Source: Rummeliibacillus pycnus_A
GTDB lineage: Bacteria; Bacillota; Bacilli; Bacillales_A; Planococcaceae
Direction: 5' to 3'
Assembly (NCBI RefSeq): GCF_044359855.1
Contig: NZ_CP132291.1
Coordinates: forward strand, 1,302,001 to 1,366,000
Length of the DNA: 64,000 bases
A program made the translations under genes and the position numbers. Below are positions 1 to 9,611 of the stretch, piece by piece (within the stretch, counting starts at the first letter, position 1; the number at the start of each line of letters is the position of its first letter). The notes beneath the pieces are model-generated. The model was not told where the DNA came from, ran no database searches, and was given only the letters and a program-made list of their open reading frames with translations.

Positions 1-1678
1 GTAGCATGAGTTGCGGCTTTTTACGACCATTCCATTCATTGATTTGAAGATCTCCAGCAAAGGACACCTTGATACCATATGTTAATTCATCTACTAAATA
101 GCCTTTATGAAAACCTACTGCATCTAATTCTTGATTATTTGAACCTATTTGTAGCTTAATATGATCCTCATTTGCTCCAATTTTGCGCATTGATTGAACA
201 GAGGCGTCTTCAATAGCATACATGGGTTTTGCAAAACTAGTACCAAACGGAGCTAATGTACGAACATCTTCGATTGCTTCGATATCAATTTCATCCATAG
301 TAAGTGGAATATCAACTTCTAAAACAGGAATTAAATCTTCTTCTGTTAAACTCTCTCTGGCTTGTTTATCCAAGCGATATCGCAATTCATCGACATCTTC
401 CATTGCAAGTGTCATCCCCGCAGCCATTGGATGTCCCCCGAATGCTGGCAAAATCTCTTTGTTTTTTGAAAGTTCCTTGTACATGTGAAAACCTTCAATA
501 CTACGAGCAGATCCTTTTGCAGTACCCTTTTCTACATCTATCGAAAGGATAATTGTTGGGCGGTAGTATTTTTCTACAAGTCTCGATGCTACAATTCCAA
601 CTACGCCTGGGTTCCAACCCTCTTCTGCAATGACTAATACTTGTGAATTGCCAATTTCCTCATCATTTTCAACCATAGCGATGGCTTGTTCAGTTATGTC
701 TGTTACGATGGCTTGGCGTTCTTTATTCTGTTCATTTAAGTAATTCGCCATTGATATTGCTTCGTTTGTATCTTGAGCCATTAAGAAGTCAACACCTGGT
801 GCTGCATCACCAAGTCTTCCTAGAGCATTTAGTCTTGGCGCAAAGCCAAAGCCAATTGTTTCTTCATTTATTTCTTGTTGGTTTGTTCCAGATACTTTAC
901 ATAATGCTTTAACGGCAGGTCTTGTGGAAAGTTGTAATGCTTCAATTCCTGCTTTTACAAGATAACGATTTTCGTCTAGTAGTGGTACTAAATCAGCAAT
1001 CGTACCTATTGCAACGATTTCCACTAGATGTTTAGGAAATTCACCATATAATGCATGTGCTACTTTAAAGGCAACTCCAACGCCCGCTAATTCGCCAAAT
1101 GGATAATGCCCTTCTGGGTGTCTCGGATGAATAATAACATCTGCAGGAGGTAATATTTCACCTGGTTCATGGTGATCTGTAATGATAACGTCCATTCCTA
1201 AATCTTTAGCAACCTGAACTTCATGATTACCAGCAATACCGTTATCGACTGTAATAATGAGTCGGAAACCTTCATCATGTGCCTGTCTAAAAAGTCGTTC
1301 GCTTGGACCATAGCCATCTGTAAAACGATTAGGAATCATATGAGATACATCTGCACCAATGTCTTGTAAAACGGTTTTCATGACTGTCGTGCTAGTAATA
1401 CCATCGGCGTCGTAATCACCATATACTAGTATTTTTTCTTTATCTTGAATTGCTTTATTTATTCGTTCAACAGCTTCCTGCATGCCATGCAGTTCAAATG
1501 GATCATGGATGGCATTTTCGTCAATCGTTAAAAAATCACGAGCAGCCTCAACTGTATTGAAACCACGTGCTACTAAAATTTTAGCTGTAATTGATGAAGT
1601 TTTAAGTCCATCTTGTAGTTCTTTAACAAGCTGTTCATCTGGGCGATTAATACGCCATCTTTTTTCAGTCGCTGTCAT
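1..1678 (-). CDS. recJ: Single-stranded-DNA-specific 5'-3' exonuclease RecJ (3' end outside window)
   Basis: RecJ degrades single-stranded DNA 5' to 3' in recombination and repair. I read it by translating the minus strand: an ATG at 1678 preceded by AGGAAGTG opens a frame that stays open to the window edge (559 codons). The DHH-phosphoesterase motifs are present: motif I DYDADG near residues 88-93, ITDHHEPG near 167-174, and a DHHA1 motif GGHPMAAGMTL further on. The C-terminal part, including any OB-fold extension, lies outside. In B. subtilis recJ also lies next to secDF. Identification is firm; only the end is missing. Confidence 0.95.
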   Translation of the reverse strand, partial: MTATEKRWRINRPDEQLVKELQDGLKTSSITAKILVARGFNTVEAARDFLTIDENAIHDPFELHGMQEAVERINKAIQDKEKILVYGDYDADGITSTTVMKTVLQDIGADVSHMIPNRFTDGYGPSERLFRQAHDEGFRLIITVDNGIAGNHEVQVAKDLGMDVIITDHHEPGEILPPADVIIHPRHPEGHYPFGELAGVGVAFKVAHALYGEFPKHLVEIVAIGTIADLVPLLDENRYLVKAGIEALQLSTRPAVKALCKVSGTNQQEINEETIGFGFAPRLNALGRLGDAAPGVDFLMAQDTNEAISMANYLNEQNKERQAIVTDITEQAIAMVENDEEIGNSQVLVIAEEGWNPGVVGIVASRLVEKYYRPTIILSIDVEKGTAKGSARSIEGFHMYKELSKNKEILPAFGGHPMAAGMTLAMEDVDELRYRLDKQARESLTEEDLIPVLEVDIPLTMDEIDIEAIEDVRTLAPFGTSFAKPMYAIEDASVQSMRKIGANEDHIKLQIGSNNQELDAVGFHKGYLVDELTYGIKVSFAGDLQINEWNGRKKPQLML

Positions 1679-1889
1679 TATGTCACTTCCTCATGAGTTT
1701 CATTATACAAAATATATGCGTTACTTTGAAAGTAGAATACAATATTGGGATTATTGAAGGGGGGATGAGGTTACTTTTGTAATTTAGAATTGGATGGTAA
1801 AAAGTATAATTTTGAAAAGGGTTGGACAAAAATTGAAGGGAATTTACTATATTAACACGCGTGTTTAATATCCAGTTTTATCCATAGTA

Positions 1890-2100
1890 AATAGATGATC
1901 AACCGCTACCCGCTACGGATTGCTCGCTTTCCTGCGGGCGTGCGTTGAGCCGCTTCGGGGCAACAGGATGTTGGTCACGGAGTCGTTGCCACAGGACGTG
2001 GCGTTCTTAGACTTCGTTCCTTAAACGCTACGTGCAGGGTTTCAACTGCCACGCTTTTCCCGCGGGAGTCGAGCAATCCTCCGCTACAATCAATAAACAA
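1890..2100. repeat. GC-rich palindromic intergenic repeat, copy A
   Basis: This block is clearly more GC-rich than the AT-rich DNA on each side and contains no good ORF. Its ends are inverted: GGATTGCTCG at 1917-1926 matches CGAGCAATCC at 2070-2079, and a CCTGCGGG/CCCGCGGG pair lies just inside. CCGCTAC occurs just outside both ends (1910-1916 and 2081-2087). Two inner hairpins are CAACAGGATGTTG (1961-1973) and GCCACAGGACGTGGC (1988-2002). The core 1961-2003 recurs inverted at 58344-58386 with 39 of 43 bases identical by my alignment. The rest of the 1679-2223 gap shows nothing I recognise except the terminator near 2200. Confidence 0.8.
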
Positions 2101-2179
2101 TGAGAAAGACGCACCTCGAAAGTATGATTACAGTACTTAAAACACCATCATATTAACCAGCTAAATTCAATCCAACAAA

Positions 2180-2217
2180 TTTAAAGACCACAGTTGATTA
2201 CAAACTAAACTGTGGCC
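2180..2217 (-). terminator. Terminator of the subtilase gene
   Basis: Arms CCACAGTT (2188-2195) and AACTGTGG (2208-2215) form an 8-bp hairpin a few bases after the protease stop codon. The U-tract on the minus strand is interrupted (TCTTTAAATTT), so the terminator may be weak. Confidence 0.6.
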
Positions 2218-2223
2218 TCTCTT

Positions 2224-4152
2224 CTATTTCACTGTAAATTCAATTGCTATCGGTTTTGAAGCAGCTTTTCCTTTAGAAGTTTTTAAACCTTTATTATCTA
2301 TGAAAATTACATAGTTTCCCTTTGCTAAGTTTTTACTCGTTGAAATGTTGATGGATTTACCTTTTGAATCCTTCTTCAAAGTAAATCCTGATACTTTTTT
2401 ACCTGCACTTAATACATAGACATTGCTAGTAGTTAGAGTTGAAGGCTTGATCGCCGTACCGAATGTTATAGTCGTTGATTTTTTTGTCTTTATACTGTTT
2501 AAATTTGTTGCCTTTACATAACTCGATGTTGATGATGCTGAGATAGCTACGAGATGTATTTTCTTGTTATATTTCGTGATGGTGGCTTTTTGTGATGCTG
2601 TTAACCCGGTAGATATCGAATATAATGGTGCAAATTGTGTTTTAAATGTTAGCAATTTTCCTTTATCCAAAAGATTCATCCAACTTGCAATGGCAGATGA
2701 ATTACTTTCAAAATATTGTTCTTCTTCAGTAGGTTGAACTGTTTTAAAGGTAATTTCCTTTCCTTGCGTTGTAACATTTTCTGCACTTACCGCTTCAACC
2801 AGAACTTTATACGAAGTACCCCCTTTTAAATTAGAAAGGGAATATTTTAAATCAGTTGTCGTGCCTATTAAATGATCATTTACATAAATATAATATTTTT
2901 CAGTTGGTATAACTGCATTTTCACTTTGTGTGTAAGAAATCATTGCAGACGTTTTTGTAATATCATTTACTACAAGTGTTTTGACGTCATCTGGAGTTCT
3001 TTGAACATAATTAACCAAGCCATATCCATAGTAAGGATCTTTTCCTTTACTACCCAAATCAATTGTATAATTTCTTAATACCTTTCGTAACTGTTCATTT
3101 GAGTAGTCAGGATATTGTTGTTTTAATAATGCTAGAAATCCTGTAACATGTGGAGCCGAAAATGAAGTTCCGGAATCTTGAACAATGTTACTATGTAATC
3201 CCAATGAATAGATATTACTTCCTGGCGCAGTGAACTCTACTTTTGAACCGGTATTTGAAAAATAGGAAATCTTATTATTTTGATCTACAGAAGATACTGC
3301 AATCACTTGATCATATTTTGCAGGATACCTTACATCTTTTCCTATACCATCATTACCTGCTGCAGCGACTAATATAAGTCCGGCATTGTATGCTTTTTCA
3401 ACCGCATTTCTTAGGATTGGATCATCGCCAGGAGTACCGAGAGACATATTGACAATATCTATATGATGCTTAATTGACCATTCAAGAGCTTTTAAAAGTG
3501 ACTCCATTGTGGCACCATCTTCTTGAAACACCTTAAGACTGTATAATGATACACCTGGTGCAATTCCAGTAATATTACCATAGCGATTATTTGACGTAAC
3601 ACCTGCAGCTATTATTCCAGATACAAAAGTACCGTGTCCATCCGTATCATAGGGAGTACTTTCGTCAACCAGAGTTCGTGGATCATCATCTACAAAAGAA
3701 TATCGTTTGACATTTGGCAGTGCATTATTTAAAGCTACTCCAGTATCAACAACTGCAACTTTTACATTCTCACCTGTGAGACCTGTAGACCACGCATTTT
3801 GTATATTGATAGAATTCAAACTCCAATTCTGAGTAAGAGAAGTTAACTGAGAGCTAGTTGTATCTAAGGATTCTACTATCCCTGGATTCTTTTCAACTAC
3901 TTTTATATCAGGTAAACTTTTTAAAGCAGTTAAGCTTTCACGGGTGAAAGTTCCTTCAATTGTTTTAAGATTTTCATATGTATGTTCGATATCAACAGCT
4001 TGCTCCATGATCTGTTCTTTACCATCATTATTTTTATATACAATCATCACATCATCGTATTGATTGTTAGTGGCATGAGCAAAAAAAGGAAAAGTTATTG
4101 ATGCGATAAAAGTAGTACTAAGTATAGTCATCCATTTTTTATAGTTCATCAT
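2224..4152 (-). CDS. Secreted subtilisin-family serine protease with FnIII-like and C-terminal Ig-like domains
   Basis: A 642-aa exported S8 protease. I start at the ATG at 4152 because GGAG lies 7 bases upstream and the protein then opens with a signal peptide (MMNYKKWMTILSTTFIAS, ending FFAHA); the GTG at 4197 would bury it. An inhibitor I9-like prodomain (about residues 30-105) is followed by the S8 domain with catalytic Asp in VAVVDTGVA, His in DGHGTFVSG and Ser in GTSFSAPHVTG. After the catalytic domain come a fibronectin type III-like segment (TSAMISYTQSE region) and a C-terminal Lys/Ser/Thr-rich beta domain resembling bacterial Ig-like modules of surface proteins. No LPXTG or SLH motif is visible, so it is probably secreted. 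Its substrate cannot be told. It is a single-gene unit with its own terminator. Confidence 0.9.
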   Translation of the reverse strand: MMNYKKWMTILSTTFIASITFPFFAHATNNQYDDVMIVYKNNDGKEQIMEQAVDIEHTYENLKTIEGTFTRESLTALKSLPDIKVVEKNPGIVESLDTTSSQLTSLTQNWSLNSINIQNAWSTGLTGENVKVAVVDTGVALNNALPNVKRYSFVDDDPRTLVDESTPYDTDGHGTFVSGIIAAGVTSNNRYGNITGIAPGVSLYSLKVFQEDGATMESLLKALEWSIKHHIDIVNMSLGTPGDDPILRNAVEKAYNAGLILVAAAGNDGIGKDVRYPAKYDQVIAVSSVDQNNKISYFSNTGSKVEFTAPGSNIYSLGLHSNIVQDSGTSFSAPHVTGFLALLKQQYPDYSNEQLRKVLRNYTIDLGSKGKDPYYGYGLVNYVQRTPDDVKTLVVNDITKTSAMISYTQSENAVIPTEKYYIYVNDHLIGTTTDLKYSLSNLKGGTSYKVLVEAVSAENVTTQGKEITFKTVQPTEEEQYFESNSSAIASWMNLLDKGKLLTFKTQFAPLYSISTGLTASQKATITKYNKKIHLVAISASSTSSYVKATNLNSIKTKKSTTITFGTAIKPSTLTTSNVYVLSAGKKVSGFTLKKDSKGKSINISTSKNLAKGNYVIFIDNKGLKTSKGKAASKPIAIEFTVK

Positions 4153-4380
4153 TCTATTTCTCCAATTTCTAAATATTTTTGCACTTTCCTTTCTCACCAG
4201 TTAAATCCTTACACTTTCTAATTAACTAGTACTTATAACCTTTAAATCCATCTCCTAAACGTTACTTTATTCGCTATTATTTTATCATGCTTTTTTGATA
4301 AGTTTGCTACTTTTTTAGATTTCTTATATAAAAATTTTTAGAATTTTTAATTTCTACCATTGGTATGGAAGAATTTATAA

Positions 4381-4422
4381 AAAAAATCCACTCTAAAGGA
4401 ATAAACCTTTAGAATGGATTTT
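4381..4422 (-). terminator. Terminator of secDF
   Basis: Arms 4383-4399 and 4406-4422 pair almost fully around AATAAA. On the minus strand the hairpin is followed by a run of eight T. It lies 27 bases beyond the secDF stop. The remaining AT-rich DNA up to the protease start (about 4200-4380) shows no gene. Confidence 0.85.
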
Positions 4423-4448
4423 CACTTTTTTGCTATGAACCGAATAGA

Positions 4449-6719
4449 TTAAACTACAGGCTCGTCTGAACCCCATTGTTTTTTCTTCTTGCCAACATCT
4501 ACATGACCTTTTTTCTTCATTTCTCGTACTTTCAATACGTACCAGATTTGAGCAGCGATGTAGATTGAAGAATACATACCTGTTATTAAACCAATTAATA
4601 ACGCAAGTGAGAAGGTTGAAATTGAGCTTGCACCAAAGATTAATAAAGCAACAACTACTATAATAACTGTCATTACAGTATTCACAGAACGTCCTAATGT
4701 TTGACGAAGTGATTTATTAACAATATGTGCTAAGTCATCAGGGTCTTTAATTTTATTAACACGATGTAAATTTTCTCGAATACGGTCAAATGTAACAATA
4801 GTGTCATTAATTGAGTATCCGACGATTGTTAATACGGCTGCGATAAATGTGATATCTACTTCTATACGGAAGAGACTGAAAATCGCCACCATGAAGAATA
4901 CGTCATGTATTAATGATACGATTGCACCAACACCCATGCGCCATTCAAAACGGAAGGCAACATAGATAATAATACCAATTGAAGCATATATTAACGCTTG
5001 AATCGCATTTCTAGCAAGTTCTTTACCAACGGTTGGTGAAACTGTGCTAATTGATGGTGTTTGACCATATTCTTTATTGAACTCTGTTTTTATCTTCTTG
5101 ATATCATCTTTTGATAAGTCTTCTTTATATCGGATGACTGCTCGATCGTTTTTATTTCCAGAAATAACAATATCATCAGAAGAGAAACCAATTTTATCAA
5201 CATAGGTTTTTACATCTTCTTTTGTTAACGCATGATTTGATGTTACTTCAACACGAGAACCATTTGTGAAGTCTATTCCAAGATTCAATTTGAAGATACC
5301 TAGTATAATCATACCAGCAATAATTAGGACAGCCGATAGTGCAAAGAACTTTTTACGGTTGTGAACAAAATCGAAGCGATCGAAGTGAGTTGATAAATCA
5401 AGCGTATCAACCCCCTCTTCAATTTTGTGAACACGAGATTTTTTCACACCGAATAATCCAACTTTTCCATCCAAGTAACCACTATTAACAAGTAATCCCA
5501 GAAGTACGCGAGTACCCCAAACAGCAGTTAAGAAGCTGACTAAGATAGAAATGATTAACGTTGTTGCGAAACCTTTTACAGAACTTTGACCTAATAAGAA
5601 TAATACACCAGCTGCAAGTAATGTTGTAATGTTGGCATCGAAAATCGCAGTAAATGAAGATTTAGAACCCGACTTAAATGCGGCTTTTACAGATTTACCT
5701 ACACGCAATTCTTCTTTAATACGCTCATACATAAGGATGTTGGCATCTACTGCCATCCCTATCCCGAGCACTAATGCGGCAATCCCCGGTAGGGTCAATA
5801 CAGCATGGATCCAGTCAAAGATCAATAACGTAATAAATGTAAAGATTGTTAATGTAATATCTGCCACTAAACCTGGTAAGCGATATACCAATAACATGAA
5901 GATGAAAATTAACGCTACACCAACAATACTAGCAAATACTGTACTATTTAATGCTTGGTCACCGAATTGTGCACCAACAGAAGTTGAGTATATTTCAGTT
6001 AATTTCGCTGGAAGTGCACCAGCATTTAAAATACCTTTTAAATCTTTTGTTTCTTGAACTGTAAAGTTACCTGTGATTTGGACATCTTTTGAATTTATTG
6101 TTTGAGTAACTTGCGGGTTAGAAACAAATTTAGGTTTTGTTTTCAAAACTTCTTTTTTGTAAGAGTCTTTTCCTTCGTTAAAGTCTAACCAAATAACTAA
6201 TAGATTATTTGGCGCCCCCATTGCAGCAACTTTACTTGTTACATTTGCAAATTTATTTGGGTCCTTTAGTTTAAGTGTAACCATTGGACGACCTTGTTGG
6301 TCAAAAGCTGCTTTTGCTCCACCTTGTTGTAGATCCTTACCGTCTAATAACACTTTGTCATTGACATCACGGAATGTAAGGTTCGCTTGGTTTGATAGGA
6401 TATCACGTGCTGATTCTTGGTCTTGAACCCCTGCTAATTGAACACGTATACGGTTACCACTTTCAACTTGAATATTTGGTTCGCTTACACCAAGAACATT
6501 TACACGTCTACCAATGGCATCAGCCGTTGCATTGACATCACTTTCGGTAATTTTCTGTCCAGCTTTTAAAGGTTCAACTTGATAAAGAACTTCGAAGCCA
6601 CCTTGTAGATCCAGGCCTAAGTTAATGTTACTTAGTACGCCTTTTACGGTCGTTCCCATGAGTGCGCCAATTACAAGGACAATCATTAGAAACGCGACGA
6701 TTCGGCTTTTTAATTTCAT
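4449..6719 (-). CDS. secDF: Fused protein translocase subunit SecDF
   Basis: A 756-aa membrane protein that uses the proton motive force to help SecYEG complete protein export. The start is the ATG at 6719, 7 bases after AGGAGGAA; the upstream in-frame extension lacks a ribosome site. The SecD half begins with a membrane segment and LGLDLQGGFEVLY, contains the periplasmic-type P1 domain, then a membrane block with the AVDANILMYERIKEE motif. The SecF half begins near residue 460 and repeats the layout (NLGIDFTNGSRVEV, then GYSINDTIVTFDRIREN). Fused SecDF is the normal form in Bacillus. It is transcribed alone from a promoter near 6950 with a long leader. Confidence 0.97.
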   Translation of the reverse strand: MKLKSRIVAFLMIVLVIGALMGTTVKGVLSNINLGLDLQGGFEVLYQVEPLKAGQKITESDVNATADAIGRRVNVLGVSEPNIQVESGNRIRVQLAGVQDQESARDILSNQANLTFRDVNDKVLLDGKDLQQGGAKAAFDQQGRPMVTLKLKDPNKFANVTSKVAAMGAPNNLLVIWLDFNEGKDSYKKEVLKTKPKFVSNPQVTQTINSKDVQITGNFTVQETKDLKGILNAGALPAKLTEIYSTSVGAQFGDQALNSTVFASIVGVALIFIFMLLVYRLPGLVADITLTIFTFITLLIFDWIHAVLTLPGIAALVLGIGMAVDANILMYERIKEELRVGKSVKAAFKSGSKSSFTAIFDANITTLLAAGVLFLLGQSSVKGFATTLIISILVSFLTAVWGTRVLLGLLVNSGYLDGKVGLFGVKKSRVHKIEEGVDTLDLSTHFDRFDFVHNRKKFFALSAVLIIAGMIILGIFKLNLGIDFTNGSRVEVTSNHALTKEDVKTYVDKIGFSSDDIVISGNKNDRAVIRYKEDLSKDDIKKIKTEFNKEYGQTPSISTVSPTVGKELARNAIQALIYASIGIIIYVAFRFEWRMGVGAIVSLIHDVFFMVAIFSLFRIEVDITFIAAVLTIVGYSINDTIVTFDRIRENLHRVNKIKDPDDLAHIVNKSLRQTLGRSVNTVMTVIIVVVALLIFGASSISTFSLALLIGLITGMYSSIYIAAQIWYVLKVREMKKKGHVDVGKKKKQWGSDEPVV

Positions 6720-6950
6720 TAAAACTTCCTCCTCAAACAAATGCCACTGTATTACTAAATGACAGTAGACGATTTTGATGTTCGCTGTGCTAGTTAGTTC
6801 TCCTGTCACTACTTTGTAGTGGTGTCCTAGCCAGAAAACTATCTCTCAATCACGAGCATTGATCGCCTTTATGAAGCAGTAGAATTCTTTCATACCATTG
6901 TTTCATATTCTATTGATTCGATCTCGTCACTATAATTGCATAACACGTTT

Positions 6951-6979
6951 ATTATGAAACAGGTTTGCCAAGCTGTCAA
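6951..6979 (-). promoter_or_regulatory. Sigma-A type promoter for secDF
   Basis: On the minus strand TTGACA (6974-6979) and CATAAT (6951-6956) are separated by exactly 17 bases. The predicted start lies near 6944, giving a 5' leader of about 225 nt before the secDF ATG. Confidence 0.65.
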
Positions 6980-7005
6980 ATCAATCCCATGTACTTTTTT
7001 ACTAT

Positions 7006-7335
7006 TTAGGAAAGAATTTTAGGTGAATTTTGATTTCCTATTAAAATTTGTAACTCTTCATCGTTAATAGGAGCAAACCAATTTGCACTTTTTAGTTCTT
7101 CTACTTGTGTGAAAGTCATATACTGAGCAGCAGTTAATGAAAAAATATCGGCGATCACTTTATGTAAAGCTAATTCGGCCTCACTTAACTTTTTCCATTT
7201 TTTCACGACTAAAAAGCGCCAAATATCCTGTTCGGTAATACTTTTTAAACCTTCCATTTTAAAATCTGCTTTTTTTATTTTTAGGACAGGTAAAACTTTT
7301 GTAAATAATTGTTTATATTGTATTACCATCTTCAC
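7006..7335 (-). CDS. comN: Post-transcriptional regulator ComN-like
   Basis: A 109-aa cytoplasmic protein of the family of B. subtilis ComN (YrzD), which acts on comE mRNA to allow DNA-uptake gene expression. The call rests on size, overall character (MEGLKSITEQDIWRFLVVKKWKK, then a helical core) and the position between secDF and spoVB, as in B. subtilis. The start is probably the GTG at 7335, 5 bases after AAGGA; an ATG two codons later is the alternative. It diverges from spoVB across about 80 bases. Confidence 0.75.
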   Translation of the reverse strand: MKMVIQYKQLFTKVLPVLKIKKADFKMEGLKSITEQDIWRFLVVKKWKKLSEAELALHKVIADIFSLTAAQYMTFTQVEELKSANWFAPINDEELQILIGNQNSPKILS

Positions 7336-7413
7336 TCACGTCCTTTTCCACTTTTTTGAACGTACAAGATTTAGTATTTTACAGAAATTGTATTTACAGA
7401 AAGAAGGGACCTT

Positions 7414-8931
7414 ATGACTTCATTTTTCCATGGCACCTTTTTGTTAATGGGGGCTGTTCTACTCTCTAAATTATTAGGTTTTTTATATCGAATGCAATTT
7501 ATGCGCGTTGCAGGTGAAGAGGCTGTAGGCGTCTATATGACAGCTTACCCTGCATTTATCTTCTTTTTATCACTTGTTCAACTAGGTATACCAATTGCCA
7601 TAGCGAAAATCGTCGCTGAATTAGAGGCAAAAGGTAAACGAGTTGAAATTAGTAAAGTAATGCGCACTTCGAGACTATTAAGCTATCTATCTATCCTACT
7701 TTTCTTCCCTTTAATATTACTATTCATTCCTTATTTAGCTGAAAATCTTTTACATGATAATCAGGTTAGAATGTTGCTATATGTCTCACTATTTACTGTA
7801 CCCTTATCTATGGCTTCCGCCTTATTAAAAGGATTATTCCAAGGTCTTGCACGTATTGAAGAAACGGCTTGGTCACAAACAATTGAACAAGTTATACGGA
7901 TTGCCATGATTACTTGGTTATTGCCTTATGGTGTTGTACAAGACTCCCCTGCTACAACAGCTACATACGCAATGGTAATCACAGGTCTTGCCGAAATAGC
8001 AGCCCTAGCCTATTTATACTGGAAATATTTACATGCAAAACGTAAAGGGATTGTTTTGTCATCAAAAGGTTATTCTTCTCCAAAGCCAATTTTAGATATT
8101 GCCTTACCTTCTACTGGCAGTCGCTTATTTGGATCTTTTACATGGTTTTTAGAACCAATTGTTTTTTTAAAAGCGTTAACATTAGCTGGTTTAACTGCTG
8201 CAGCTGCAACAAAACAATACGGGATCATATCAGGTGTTCATATTCCATTACTACTTTTCCCTTCATTTATCCCATATGCATTAGCTGTAGTACTAATTCC
8301 CGCTGTAAGTGACGCTGTTGCGAGAGGTAGGCAAGCTCTTTTAAGAGAACGTGTCCATATCGCTCTAAGGTTATCTACAATCGTCGGTTGTTTCAGTGCC
8401 GTTTTCTTTTTTTTATACGGAGACGAGTTTGCCACAAAACTCTTCCATCTGTCAGAAGATCGAGGGTACATGAAATTATTAGCTCCTATTTTCTTCTTTT
8501 ACTATATACAAAGCCCCTTAAACTCAATCCTTCAGGCACTGGATGAAGCTAAGGCAGCAATGATGAATTCTGTATATGGGGGGATTGGCAAACTTCTGGT
8601 CATGCTCGCTCTTGCTTCGCAGCCATTTATTGCTGAAACAGGTGCCGTTATTGCAATCGGCTTTGGGGTTTTGATAACTTCTTTCTTGCATATTGCCACG
8701 ATTCGGAAAAAGAAATACGTTGAAACTGGCTTTAAATTATTCATCATTCCATACTGGGTTTGCATTCTAGTCGTTATCGTACGTCAGTATATCTTACCTA
8801 CGTCGCAATTTAATATATGGATTAATGGATCCATTACTCTTGCTTTGCTATTTGTGATTCTTATGATTGCTGATCAAATTCGAATAACTGATTTCCGTTA
8901 TTTGACTAAGACATTAAGAAAGAGATTATGA
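7414..8931 (+). CDS. spoVB: Stage V sporulation protein B (polysaccharide/lipid flippase family)
   Basis: A 505-aa polytopic membrane protein (about 14 segments) of the MOP flippase superfamily. In B. subtilis SpoVB is needed for spore cortex synthesis, presumably by moving lipid-linked peptidoglycan precursor across the outer forespore membrane. The N-terminus (FFHGTFLLMGAVLLSKLLGF) and the length fit the family. AAGAAGGGA precedes the ATG. It is the only plus-strand gene in this part, and its last 6 bases overlap the end of the convergent DUF421 gene, so there is no room for an intergenic terminator. Confidence 0.92.
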   Translation: MTSFFHGTFLLMGAVLLSKLLGFLYRMQFMRVAGEEAVGVYMTAYPAFIFFLSLVQLGIPIAIAKIVAELEAKGKRVEISKVMRTSRLLSYLSILLFFPLILLFIPYLAENLLHDNQVRMLLYVSLFTVPLSMASALLKGLFQGLARIEETAWSQTIEQVIRIAMITWLLPYGVVQDSPATTATYAMVITGLAEIAALAYLYWKYLHAKRKGIVLSSKGYSSPKPILDIALPSTGSRLFGSFTWFLEPIVFLKALTLAGLTAAAATKQYGIISGVHIPLLLFPSFIPYALAVVLIPAVSDAVARGRQALLRERVHIALRLSTIVGCFSAVFFFLYGDEFATKLFHLSEDRGYMKLLAPIFFFYYIQSPLNSILQALDEAKAAMMNSVYGGIGKLLVMLALASQPFIAETGAVIAIGFGVLITSFLHIATIRKKKYVETGFKLFIIPYWVCILVVIVRQYILPTSQFNIWINGSITLALLFVILMIADQIRITDFRYLTKTLRKRL

Positions 8932-9558
8932 TTTCATTTGGACATGAACTTTCCCCTCTTCATAACAACAATAGAAAATTCGGTCAGTTTCTTTATGTCC
9001 AATTTTAGCTAGCTCTCCGAGTAACCATTGTTCGTCTTTATCAATTAATTGAAGGTGTCTTCTCTGAATATCGCCATCAACCACTAATGGTAATATCGGG
9101 GGCAGACTATCTTTCATGAAGATAGAAAGATTTCCTGATGGTTCTAAAAAAGCGTATGCCACTTTTTGAATTGACCCAATTTGTTTCTCTCTTAGTTGTT
9201 GAAACAAATCGTCTAAATTATAACGCTGTTTTCTCATTTCATCTTCAAGAAGCACGCCATCACGTATAATCGTTGTTGGATCACCATCAATTTTATCACG
9301 AATAGATTTACTTTTTAAGGAAATAAAAGAAATTGTTACTTGTATGATTAATAAGATGATCATAGGTAAAATGGACTCAAATAAGTTTCGTTCTGGTTCA
9401 TCAACTGCAAACGATGCTACATCTGCAATCAATACAAATACGACAAGGTCCATAACACTTAATTCGCCAACCTCACGTTTCCCCATAAGTTTGAAGATAA
9501 TTAAAATGACAAAGTATAGGAAGATCATACGAAAAGCGATAACTAATAAATCGTTCAC
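8926..9558 (-). CDS. yrbG: DUF421 membrane protein (YrbG/YetF family)
   Basis: A 210-aa protein with three N-terminal membrane segments (FRMIFLYFVILIIFKLMGKR, a second about residues 38-52, a third about 66-82) followed by a soluble DUF421/YetF domain from about residue 85. The order spoVB-yrbG is the same in B. subtilis. YetF-family members have been linked to spore germinant receptor levels, but the role of this one is not known to me. The start is a GTG at 9558, 7 bases after AGGAG; the ATG one base upstream is out of frame and stops at once. Confidence 0.85.
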   Translation of the reverse strand: MNDLLVIAFRMIFLYFVILIIFKLMGKREVGELSVMDLVVFVLIADVASFAVDEPERNLFESILPMIILLIIQVTISFISLKSKSIRDKIDGDPTTIIRDGVLLEDEMRKQRYNLDDLFQQLREKQIGSIQKVAYAFLEPSGNLSIFMKDSLPPILPLVVDGDIQRRHLQLIDKDEQWLLGELAKIGHKETDRIFYCCYEEGKVHVQMKS

Positions 9559-9611
9559 ATTACGACTCCTTTTTTATTTTTAGCCTTTGTCGTTACTATA
9601 CAAATTATGCA

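Noticed and set aside
2872..3078. 68-aa plus-strand ORF inside the subtilase gene.
   Set aside because: Shadow frame of the protease with no ribosome site.
5629..6057. 142-aa plus-strand ORF inside secDF.
   Set aside because: Antisense shadow of a fully supported gene; no ribosome site and no recognisable domains.
6720..6809. In-frame N-terminal extension of SecDF to 6809.
   Set aside because: The ATG at 6719 has an ideal site and starts at the family N-terminus; the extension is leader.
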